A DNA stretch of 64,000 nt from Bathynomus jamesi. Its lineage: Eukaryota > Arthropoda > Malacostraca > Isopoda > Cirolanidae. The translations under genes were made by a program, and so were the position numbers. Below the pieces are notes generated by a model. The model saw only the letters and a program-made list of their open reading frames with translations, made no database searches and had not been told where the DNA came from. Location: contig JAJOZX010000937.1 in NCBI GenBank assembly GCA_023014485.1, forward strand, positions 323,501 to 387,500, read 5' to 3'. Positions 45,091 to 55,043 of this stretch are shown piece after piece (position 1 is the stretch's first letter; each line of letters begins with the position of its first letter).

Positions 45091-45093
<3 letters not shown>

Positions 45094-45797
45094 GGTGGGC
45101 CGTAAGTTCCATACATAGGAAATTTAAACGTTTGTTTTATGTTTTCAGATAAGCAAATTTTTACGTCAATGGAGAGGTTAATCGGCAAAACATACGTTAT
45201 TGGAGTAATGCTAACCTAACTGGCTGAGTCCGACGAAGATGCAAGGTGCCGGTAAAGTGATGGTGTGGGCCGGGATATGGGGTGACAGAATTATTGGACC
45301 AATTTTGTCAGTGGAAATCTTAATGCCGAAAGGTATCTTAACATGTTGCAAGAAGAGATTTTCCCATCCCTGCTAAACGAGGAAGGTAACTTCCCAGTTT
45401 ACTTCCAGCAAGATGGAGCTCCACCTCATTATGGTCTTCACGTGCGTCGGTATTTGGATCAGCAGTTTCCGGATGCTTGGATTGGTCGGCGTGGTCCTGT
45501 GGAGTGGCCCTCCAGATCCCAGATCTCCCCCCTTGATTTCTATCTTTGGGGGCACTTGAAGGCCATGGTGTATCAGGAAAAGATACGAGACATAAATCAT
45601 CTAAAGGAACGTATCACCAACGCCATTACAAGCATAACGTCAACTGTGCTAATGCGTGTTCATCAACAGTGGGGAACACGTATTGAAATGTGTTTTCAAA
45701 ACAATGGCAACCATGTAGAGCATATTATATAAATAAAATGGTTGTCCATAAAAAAATGTTTATTTTTCCTATGTATGGAAACTTACGGCCCACCCTG
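45091..45797 (+). mobile_element. Tc1/mariner-like element, 707 bp, internal deletion
   Basis: Inverted ends begin CAGGGTGGGCCGTAAGTTCC and extend about 30 bp. TA flanks both ends, inside (TA)n DNA. The coding region keeps only the catalytic half of the transposase. Confidence 0.9.
45148..45732 (+). pseudogene. Tc1/mariner-like transposase, catalytic domain only
   Basis: The sequence opens with FSD (first catalytic Asp, about 45147), then in other frames AGKVMVWAGIWGDRIIGPI and an open frame from 45343 with YFQQDGAPPHY (second Asp) and WPSRSQISPLDFYLWG (third Asp), about 40 residues apart, ending at 45732. The DNA-binding N-terminal half is absent, so the left inverted repeat lies almost next to the first catalytic block. 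At least two frameshifts occur before 45343. The family is close to that at 62902, which kept the other half. Confidence 0.85.
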
Positions 45798-45811
45798 TAC
45801 AGTATATATAT

Positions 45812-45962
45812 CGTAAAGAACGACGCTTGTATAGGAGAACATTCCGCGCAAGATGAGAAGAGAGAACGAACAAATGAAAAAAATGAGGTAACCACCCTGG
45901 AATCGAACCCGAGATCTTCCGATTGCCGGTCAGATATGATAACCATTACACCACGGGCCTCA
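45812..45962 (-). mobile_element. tRNA-derived SINE
   Basis: Read on the minus strand, the head (45962-45886) has GTGGTGTAATGGTTATC and GGTTCGATTCC boxes, followed by a body with CATTTGTTCG and CAAGCGTCGTTCTTTAC and a (TA)n tail. Copies with the same body lie at 57135-57248 and 57320-57490. Confidence 0.8.
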
Positions 45963-46044
45963 CTCGAACAAATGCCGTAATTCCTCTACATACGCGCAGA
46001 AACCAATGCCCCAAGGGGCACTCCGCATGCCGTATCTATATATA

Positions 46045-46149
46045 CATTTCAACTGCAAAGAACACGCAGTATAAATAACGTAAAGAACGACGCTTGTATA
46101 CAAGCGTCGTTCTTTACGTTATTTATACTGCGTGTTCTTTGCAGTTGAA

Positions 46150-46152
<3 letters not shown>
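46045..46152. repeat. Perfect 108 bp palindrome of SINE 3' ends
   Basis: The two halves, centred at 46098/46099 on CTTGTATACAAG, are exact reverse complements and consist of the SINE 3' body (AAAGAACGACGCTTGT and AACTGCAAAGAACACGCAGT). AT dinucleotides extend the symmetry outward. It would form a long hairpin or cruciform. Confidence 0.9.

Positions 46153-46198
<46 letters not shown>
46153..46198. repeat. (TA)n microsatellite
   Basis: Pure TA tract at the right edge of the palindrome. A second long tract lies at 46488-46548. Confidence 0.9.
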
Positions 46199-46201
<3 letters not shown>

Positions 46202-46485
46202 CTTCATTTCTGAAATAGTATATTAGATACTCAAAATACATAGTGAATAGATTTAATTTTTCAATAAATGTACATCATTTATATAATTCAGTACTAATCT
46301 GCACTTGCACAATTATTATAAACGCTAAAATTTGCTACTGTATTGGGTGGCAGTATTAAACTGGCACCCTGACACTGGATTTTTTACAACACTGTAATAA
46401 CTCCATATAACCTAGCCTCAAAAACAATGTTGACTTTTTTAAATCAATTGACATAATGTTCTACGTATTTTATACTATATTTCTT

Positions 46486-46553
<68 letters not shown>

Positions 46554-46843
46554 CTTTTTATAGTGCATTCTTAGCATTAGAATTATGATGCTGTAAATCT
46601 TGACATTCACTTCTAACATCTCTACTACATCATTTTTGGTGATGATATAGTACTCAACTGTGGTGTTTTGCTAAATTGCATCGTAAATGTTTCTCAATAT
46701 GCATAAAATAATATAAGTCGTTGAATAAAATAATTCAACCAAATTCAACATAATTCAATTCAACAAAATTCAACATAATTCAATCAAATTCATAATTCAA
46801 CCAAAAATAATAAAATAATTCAGCGAAACATAATTGTTGGATA
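46199..46843. other. AT-rich DNA without a gene
   Basis: No ORF of interest. A (TA)n tract at 46488-46548 and repeated ATTCAACA/ATTCAATC motifs (46725-46800) are the only structure seen. Confidence 0.5.
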
Positions 46844-46993
46844 AATGTACACTGCTTACAAGAAGTCTCGCGCCTCTGTCTCGTCCCAAGCTAGTATGTT
46901 AGGTATAAAATGGGCGGTCCTTATGGCAGCGGAGGTGTGTTCGGATTGGTGCACATAATTGCTCTAACCCCATCAATGACATCCACATTATCA
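46844..46993 (+). repeat. Left copy of a 150 bp inverted repeat pair
   Basis: Matches the reverse complement of 54364-54508 closely, including TATAAAATGGGCGGTCC and GGAGGTGTGTTCGGATTGG. The pair is 7.4 kb apart and faces inward. Confidence 0.8.
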
Positions 46994-47214
46994 TTGTGTT
47001 GATCACTCTATCTATTTATATATAGAGACATACTGTATATAGATATATATAGAGTATGCAGGGGATAACGTGTCTCAGTCCCAGCTATGGTAGTTGTCTT
47101 ACAATTAACAGTCCCAAGTGCAAGTTACGTTAACACCTCCACATAAACTACCCTGGACTAAAATACATACGTGAAACCCTTACCCACAAACCATTTAAAA
47201 GGTGTGATTTCAAA

Positions 47215-47215
47215 G

Positions 47216-47278
<63 letters not shown>
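47215..47278. repeat. (TC)n tract at the 5' edge of the LINE chain
   Basis: TC repeats, twice interrupted by TT, lie directly before the truncated 5' end of the next LINE. Confidence 0.9.
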
Positions 47279-47280
<2 letters not shown>

Positions 47281-49003
47281 ACGCGGACATCGCTAATGTG
47301 CTTAATGAGTACTTTGCGGGAGTGTTCACCAGGGAGGATACCCGCGTCATCCCCGAGCCAGGTGTGAGGCACGAAGGTGCTAGCCTGGATAGTGTTCGAT
47401 GTACCGCGACAGTCGTTGCCGATAGAATAGACAAACTGAGCGCGTTTAAGGCTCCTGGGACAGACCAGTTTCTCCCCAGAGTGTTGCGAGAAGTGCGCGA
47501 CCAGGTGGCTCCCCACCTGGCTACAGACTTCAACAAATCGTTGGAGACGGGCCAGGTGCCTGGTGACTGGAGGGAAGCCAATGTGACCCCTATCTTTAAG
47601 AAAGCGGATCACGAAAGTCCAGGGAATTATCGTCCCATTAGTCTCACTTCAGTTGTAGGTAAATTATTAGAGGGAATAATAGCGGATAGGATCGTTGACC
47701 ATTTGGATTCCTACAAGCTGCTTGGGGACTCCCAACATGGGTTTAGACGGCATAGGTCGTGTCTCACCAACTTGCTCGAGTTTTTCCACGTCATGTTGAG
47801 TGAGTATGATAAGAGTAGGGCGATTGATATACTTTATCTCGACTTTCAGAAAGCCTTTGATAAGGTATCTCACCGCCGGCTAATGGCGAAAGTGCGCGCG
47901 CTGGGTATCGGTGGGGAAATAGGTAGGTGGATTGAAAACTGGCTGAGGAATAGGCGGCAGAGGGTTGTAATTAAAGGGGCTAGTTCGGGTTGAGCCTCGG
48001 TCACTAGTGGGGTTCCTCAGGGTTCCGTTTTGGGGCCACTGTTGTTTATCATTTACATAAATGATATCGACGGTGGCATCGTCAGTCGGATCGCCAAATT
48101 CGCTGATGACACCAAGCTTGGGGCCAATGTTGGGACGCCCGAAGCGATCGAGCAACTGCGTGTGGACCTAGGTAGGATAGGAGAGTGGTCCGAAAAATGG
48201 CAAATGCCGTTTAACTTGGGTAAATGCAAAGTGATGCACATTGGCTACGCCAATCCCAAGTCGACTACTCGATGTTGGGTAGTAATGTCGAGGTGACTGA
48301 TTTAGAAAAGAACTTGGGTGTGCTAATTAGCAGTGACCTTAAGTTTACGAAACAGTGTGTAGAGGTGGAAAAGAAAGCCCAGAAACTATTGGGTTATATC
48401 AGGAGGCAATTTCAGTTTCGGAACAAGGAGATTGTGCTCTCTCTGTACAATTCCCTTGTTCGGCCGCACCTGCAGTATGCTGTGCAGTTCTGGTCGCCCA
48501 CCCTCAGGAAAGATATTGAGAGGCTGGAGTGAGTGCAGGCGAGGGCCACAAAGTTAATCCTTTCCGTTAGGCATATGGCCTACAATCGACGGTTACGCGC
48601 CCTGAACTTGTTTTCGCTTGAAACTCAGAGGCTGCGCGGTCAACTGATCGAGGTTTTCAAGCTCTTACGCGGGTTCAACGATGTCGATTTTAGAAGTATG
48701 TTTAGTTTAAATGATAACCCAACTCGCAACAATGGTTGGAAGTTGGATTTGAAACGGTTTAGGACTAGTGTGTGTGGGAATTACTTTATGTATAAGATCT
48801 GTGACACATGGAACAGGTTGCCTTCGGAAGTTGTGAACAGTTCCTCTGTGGATCAGTTCAAGAAAAGGTTAGACCAAATCTTGCACACTATTTGAGTGTG
48901 TACAAAATTTTCTTCTGGCACCCATTGCCATTGGTCCCTCCTCGGTATGGGCCGCAAGGCCTTTTGAGGTACTTCTATTCCTTGTAACTCCTTGTAACTC
49001 TCT

Positions 49004-49055
<52 letters not shown>
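47279..49055 (+). mobile_element. LINE family A, 5'-truncated, with (TC)n tail
   Basis: The copy starts in the region corresponding to 10665 of the full-length element and runs through reverse transcriptase to the stop at 48893-48895 and the 3' UTR, ending in (TC)n (48998-49055). The catalytic box is FADD (about 48105). Breaks are a TGA at 47992, a one-base loss near 48262 and a TGA at 48530. Confidence 0.9.
47298..48895 (+). pseudogene. LINE family A reverse transcriptase, 3' part
   Basis: Reverse transcriptase blocks [55 protein letters not shown] and FADDTKLG are present, with the CR1-type C-terminus to 48895. The frame is broken at three points (stops at 47991-47993 and 48530-48532, shift near 48262). 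It lacks the endonuclease, so it could not move by itself. It is closer to the family consensus than the full-length copy at the catalytic box. Confidence 0.88.
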
Positions 49056-49061
<6 letters not shown>

Positions 49062-51055
49062 GATGTAGGCCCCTTAAAAGATAGAAATGGCGTACTGAAA
49101 TTCGGAGATAAAGATATAGCTAATATGTTAAACGAGTTCTTCGTTACAGTCTTCACGGAGGAAGACACAATAGAAGTGCCAAGTCCTCGGATTACATATG
49201 ACGGTGACCATCCCGTAGAGACCATAAGTTTTACGAGAAATGAGGTACAGCAATTAATTGATAAGATGAACAAATACAAATCACCTGGCCCCGACTTCTT
49301 TCTTCCAAGGGTATTAAAAGAGGTTAGCCACAATGTTGTTGACGACTTAGTAACCATATTCAAACAATCAATCGAGTTAGGGAAAGTTCCAACCGACTGG
49401 AAGTTAGCAAATGTAACACCAATCTTTAAAAAGGGTGATAGGGAAAATCCTTGTAATTATCGCCCGATCAGTTTAACATCAGTTGTCGGCAAACTGTTGG
49501 AATCCATCATTACAAAACGTATTGTGTATCACCTTGAATCTAACAATCTAATTTTTTATTCTCAACATGGATTTAGGCGACATACATCCTGTCTGACAAA
49601 CCTGTTAGAGTTTTTCCATAATATGCATACACTGTACGATGCAAGTAGGGCAATAGATATAGTGTATCTCGAGTTTCAAAAAGCCTTTGACAATGTCCCT
49701 CACGCTAGATTGATAGCTAAAGTCAAAGGACTAGGAATCACCGGGCTCGTTTCCAACTGGATTGAGGATTGGTTAAAAGATAGAAAGCAGAGAGTGGTAA
49801 TAAATGGAGTGGCTTCGGAGTGGGCGCCCGTCACCAGTGGTGTCCCACAGGGTTCCGTTCTGGGTCCTTTACTTTTTATCATCTCTATTAACGATATAGA
49901 CGTCGGGCTTCTAAGTGCAATCTCCAAATTTGCAGACGATACGAAATTAGGAAGTAGTGTAGGTACTGAGGAGGGCGTAAGAACGCTTCAGAACGATCTT
50001 GACAGGTTGGGCGAATGGTCTGCTACTTGGCAGATGCCATTCAACTTGGACAAATGTAAGGTAACGCACATAGGTTATAAAAACCCGAAGACCGATTACT
50101 CTCTCTTGGGAAGGAACTTGACTGAGACCGATCTAGAGAAAGACTTAGGAGTCTATATCAGCAACGATCTGAAACCGTCGAAGCACTGCAGAAGTCGAAA
50201 AGAGGGCCTTAAAATTATTAGGTTATATTAAAAGAAAGTTCCAGTTTCGGAATAAGGAGACTGTAATGTCTCTTTATAATTCTCTAGTCAGACCTCAACT
50301 GGAATACTGTGCGCAGTTTTGGTCTCCATCCCTCAGGAAGGACATAGAAAGGTTAGAGAGAGTACAAGCAAGGGCTACAAAATTGATCCCTTCAATGAGA
50401 ATGCAAAGCTACCATCGGAGATTGGAGCGCCTAAATCTGTTTAGCTTAGAGACGAGGAGGTTGCGGGGTCAGCTTATTCAAGTCTTCAAGATGCTCAAAG
50501 GAATAGACAGGGTAGATTACAGAAACTTATTCTCACTTAATGCCAATCCGACAAGAAATAATGGGTTTAAACTGAAACTAAAGACATTTAGGACCTCTGT
50601 CTGCGGAAATTTCTTTTCCTATAAAATAGTTAATATCTGGAACCAACTTCCCTCAGAGGTTGTTTCCAGTCAAAGTGTAAATGTGTTTAAAAATAGGCTA
50701 GACAAAGTACTGAATACTCTCATAGTTTAAGATTAAAACATAACAAAACTCTGCAGGAGTTCGCTTGCACGGTGTCTCTGTGAGCAAGCTAAATATAGAG
50801 CTATTCATATATTCTCCACTTTCCTGTAAAATTTCCTTGGCTACTTCATGGTCAAGGTATTTTCTTCAACCTTTTTCCGTACCTGCCTCTGGCAGGGAGG
50901 GAGCGGAGGGTGGGGAGAGAGCCTTCTACTTTTCTATCCAGTTTTCTACTACTGCTAGGATAGTTGAAAGAAAAATAAACTTGTTTAATAACAGGAACCT
51001 CCCAGAGTGGACCGAAAGGTCTTTGAGGCTTCCTCTTGTCCTTGTAACTCCTTGT

Positions 51056-51097
<42 letters not shown>
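49056..51097 (+). mobile_element. CR1-type LINE family B, 5'-truncated, (TC)n tail
   Basis: A second LINE family begins directly after the (TC)n tail of the previous copy and ends with the same duplicated CCTTGTAACT motif and (TC)n (51058-51097) as family A, although the bodies differ strongly in sequence. Confidence 0.9.
49125..50730 (+). pseudogene. LINE family B reverse transcriptase
   Basis: The frame is open for 368 codons from 49125: [57 protein letters not shown] and [10 protein letters not shown] (about 49930) are all present, so the catalytic pair is intact. One frameshift near 50190-50230 separates it from the C-terminal part (50266-50730), which ends in VFKNRLDKVLNTL. The endonuclease is missing because the copy is 5'-truncated. 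Two changes near conserved blocks (LEFQKAF for LDFQKAF, IISINDID for IIYINDID) may be damaging. Confidence 0.88.
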
Positions 51098-51100
<3 letters not shown>

Positions 51101-51634
51101 GCCGCACCTGGAGTATGCTGTGCAGTTCTGGTCGCCCACCCTCAGGAAAGATATTGAGAGGCTGGAGCGAGTGCAGGCGAGGGCCACAAAGTTAATTCCT
51201 TCCGTTAGGCATATGGGCTACAATCGACGGTTACACGCCCTGAACTTGTTTTCGCTGGAAACTCGGAGGCTGCGCGGTCAACTGATCGAGGTTTACAAGC
51301 TCTTACGCGGGTTCAACGATGTCGATTTTAGAAGCATGTTTAGTTTAAATGATAACCCAACTCGCAACAATGGTTGGAAGTTGGATTTGAGACGGTTTAG
51401 GACTAGTGTGTGTGTGGGAATTACTTTACGTATAAAATCTGTGACACGTGGAACACGTTATCTTCAGAGGTTGTGAACAGTTCCTCTGTGAATCAGTTCA
51501 AGTAAAGGTTAGACCAAATCTTGTACACTATTTGAGTGTGTAGAAAATTTTCCGTGGCACCCGTTGGCATTGGTACCTCCTCGGTATGGGCCGCAAGGCC
51601 TTTTGAGGTACTTCTTTTCCTTGTAACTCCTTGT

Positions 51635-51694
<60 letters not shown>
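51098..51694 (+). mobile_element. LINE family A, short 3' fragment with (TC)n tail
   Basis: Begins in the C-terminal region (corresponding to about 11850) immediately after the (TC)n of the preceding LINE, and ends with the family A 3' UTR and (TC)n (51637-51694). The C-terminal frame is broken near 51405 and by a TAA near 51503. This is the third LINE in an unbroken chain. Confidence 0.9.
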
Positions 51695-51697
<3 letters not shown>

Positions 51698-52480
51698 CCA
51701 AATCCTTTTCTCTTAGTGACCTCTTAATACAAACTAATCTATCATATTTTGCGACTTTTTAACTCTGGTAAGATTCAATTCCATTCCTATAGTGTAAGAG
51801 ATACTTAAATTCATGTGTGTATTATGCCATATGATGTGCGTAATAAATAATCATTTTTAAATAGTTGGAGCGTTCAAGGTCATCTGTAATAATCTATAGA
51901 CTACCCCTCAAGCCCACTCTCAACACTTAGATTCCCCTAAAACACAGGCGTCTTCAAGTAACATGAATGCGTAGAGATCTAAGGTGTTAGATTCCATATT
52001 ATATAATTTATATGCTAGGTTTAAGAACGCTGGCATTGAAGGATGGAAGGAAGGGACAGTAAAAGCGATAATAGGTTTAATGAAGGAAGTGGAATGAGGA
52101 TGGAGGTAAGCGTTGCTATGTCGAAGGAAACGAGGTTGGGTGGGGAATTACGAAGGGAGGAGGAAATGCTAAACACAAACTCAAATATTTATTTTAATGC
52201 CCTAGACCTAGAAAGACAAAGAGCAAAATACCTTAAACTAACAATGAATTGACAGAAACAGAAGAGTCTGGTCTTAGACGCACTGATAGGTTTAACGTAT
52301 GTGGCTACAGGCAGCCACTCAGAATTACCGCTACTACCTAAGTCATAATAAGGTTATTTACTATGACAGAGTAGTCATGAGTAGTTATGGAAATAAAATA
52401 TGATTATACTGTTGATGGCTGACTATATTCAGTTGGGATATAACTATTGCTGACAATCTTTGGATCCTTGGCTTTTAAGA
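51695..52480. other. Spacer without recognised features
   Basis: A 69-codon plus-strand ORF (52043-52252) has no recognised motif. The rest is AT-rich. It belongs to the interior of the hAT-like element or to an unrecognised repeat. Confidence 0.4.
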
Positions 52481-52490
52481 CAAATTTGTT

Positions 52491-53492
52491 ATGCATATGT
52501 TCAACAAAATAGGAAATTGGCTGATTATTATTACCATTCGAAGGGCTGGTACCCTTCACAACCGAAATCAATTTCAGAAGGGGTGCCGGTGGATTCATCG
52601 GTATGAAGCAGAAAACTCAATCGCTACTTTGCCGAGGTCTGGCCCTCCGCGTTCAACATCTCAAGAGGAAGATGCTGCGATTGTTAATCATGCCAGAGAG
52701 CATCCGTTTGTTCCAGCGACGCATATTTACAGACACCTGAACCTTCGTTGTAGCGCAAATACAGTGAACAACAGACTTCACGAGGCAGGGTATTTTTCTC
52801 GCCGTCCAGCTATAAAACCTGCATTGACGATTGAGCATAAAGAGGCGCGGATGTGATTTGCCTTGCAATACTTGCCGCAGGAGGAAGAATTCTGGAGAAA
52901 AGTTGTGTACTGTGACGAAAAAACATTTTCAACAGATAGTCATGGTTCCCTGCATTGTTGGAGGCAGCACGGAAAACGCTATGAAGAAGGAAATGTTTTC
53001 CCGAGCAAACGTAGTGGTCACATCAATCTCGGTGTGTGGGGTTGGATGTCTGGCTATGGTGTCGGAGAATTGACTCAAGTAGATGGACGCTTTACTGGAC
53101 AGCAATATTGCCAGATTCTAGAAGAGGTGCTGCTACCCAGTGTTCGTGCGTATCTGGTTCCAGCACCGGAACCATTTTACTTAATGGAAGATAACAGTCC
53201 CATTCATAGAAGTAACGTTGTGAGAGCGTGGTACGAAGATCACCCAGAGATTATTAATCTAATTCTGCCACCACGTTCTCCTGATTTGAATCCGATTGAA
53301 AACCTTTGGGCAATAATGATTAACGAATGGAAGCAATGCAATGAAAGAACATTTGAAGCACTTTTAGCTCACACGAGGAATAGTTGGGAGAGCTTACGCC
53401 GAACACCAAACATTCCCTACAATCTGGCCTCTTCTATGCCGCAACGATTGCAAGAAATTATTGATGCTGGAGGAAGCTATACGAAATATTGA
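52491..53492 (+). pseudogene. Tc1-like transposase, DD35E spacing, one stop
   Basis: The coding region has an N-terminal helix-turn-helix part (GCRWIHRYEAENSIATLPRS, GPPRST), then the catalytic domain with VYCDEKTFST (first Asp, about 52915), YLMEDNSPIHRSN (second Asp, about 53190) and PPRSPDLNPIENLW (Glu, about 53300). The second Asp and Glu are 35 residues apart. A single TGA at 52855-52857, where an Arg codon CGA is expected, interrupts an otherwise open frame. The start is uncertain because the N-terminus is truncated or diverged. I could not find terminal inverted repeats. Confidence 0.85.
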
Positions 53493-54363
53493 TGTTAAAG
53501 CCATGACGTAAATGTGTATCGTATATATATTTATGTTAATATAGAATTTTATTATATTTTTATGTTTGACATCTATAAAAGTATATATATTGTGACCATG
53601 AAAGAACTTTACTTATCCTTAGTTAGAATCTTTTCTAGCAACGTCTACGCTCGTGGAGATGATAATATATGCATTGTTGAAACAAATTATGAGAAGGTAA
53701 TAGTTTCAGGAAAAAAATAAAAACTGGCAACATCGAGGTCATCATATGTTTATGGGAATTGTCATATGATATGCTACCAATAAACTCTTATATACTACTA
53801 TATACAGAATACTATATTACGTAATAATTACGATGAACAAATCAAATGCAAATTTCTCTGATTCACGGCCAACCAATCTTGCTTTAGACTAATGACTTTC
53901 ATAAGATGGAATAGGTTTAACATAGTTCGTTTAATAGGTTACCACTTAAAACAATGGATAAACTATCTATTAGTGAGACGACCGTGACTTCCTCGAAATG
54001 CGAGCGCGTGAGAGGTTCACTAAGGAATTTGGTCATTAGATTCTTCACGTAGGATATATATCACAAACAACAATATTGACAACAATTCCCAACAATTACT
54101 TAATATCAATAATTGCATTTGAGCAAATAATTTAGACCTGCGTCAAAATAACTTTGGTATCATGCCATGATTTGGGATATTTGCTGAATTAGTCATTCTC
54201 TATAGTCTACAGTATATATTGAGACGGTATAATGTAATGCCCAGCTAATATTATGATGACTAGGATTGCTCCATAACCATCCCAACATCCCGAAACTTGC
54301 TCCATTCTGCTTCTTAATCATTTGTATTTTAAACACTAAAATGTAGCAGAAGTGACGTAATAA
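53493..54363. other. AT-rich spacer without recognised gene
   Basis: A short ORF (53514-53720) rich in Ile, Tyr and Met looks like chance. No repeats or transposon ends could be assigned. Confidence 0.4.
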
Positions 54364-54508
54364 TGGACGTCATTGATTCTGTTAGAGCAGTTATGTGCAC
54401 CAATCCGAACACACCTCCGCTGCCATAAGGACCGCCCATTTTATACCTAACAGACTAGCTTGGGACGCGACAGAAGCGTGAGACTTCTTGTAAGCACTGT
54501 ACAATGTA
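54364..54508 (-). repeat. Right copy of the 150 bp inverted repeat pair
   Basis: Reverse complement of 46844-46993 with a few substitutions. See the left copy. Confidence 0.8.
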
Positions 54509-55043
54509 CATTGTCAATTCTGACAAAAAAACATATCGAATCAACAATCAAATTTAAACTAGAGTTGTCAGCGAATAGCCAGATATGCCATCCAAATTAG
54601 CCTGACTTACCTCACTTTTTGAGCTATTTTCATCGGATGATTTTTAGATATAAACACATTAATATGACTATATGTTAATAAAGTAACTTGGTGATATTTA
54701 CGCCATAAAAATCAGCATGGAAATAGCTATATAAATTGTTTTTTTTTTGTCTTAAATTAGAATCGTATAAGTTTTTTATAACGAAATGAAACTTTTGATG
54801 ATGAATTTTACATGTTAAGAGTTAGGCTAATTACAGGTTTCTTGCGATTTTTTTTTTTTTACAATTTTTAATTGATGTTTTCTAAACCGGACAATCGAAC
54901 AAATCTGTAATTTGATAAAATGCAGTTATAATGATTACCTATTTAATATTTGCATACAATTAATATTTTACATACAATATGTTTTCTAGTCCAAGGAGGT
55001 GGGGGACGACCGCCTCCTTCGCCCCCCCTTGGATACGTCCCTG

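Larger units (their letters stand above)
42970..55043. mobile_element. hAT-like element, 12 kb with nested insertions, TSD GGTACGTA
   Basis: GGTACGTA flanks the segment at 42962-42969 and 55044-55051. The left end begins CAGGTAAAGGCATGTATC and the right end, reversed, CAGGGACGTATCCAAGGGG. Both continue with G-runs and GCGAAGG, giving imperfect inverted ends. The polymerase frame is continuous across the junction. No transposase of its own was found, so it is probably non-autonomous, with most of its length due to later insertions. Confidence 0.7.
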
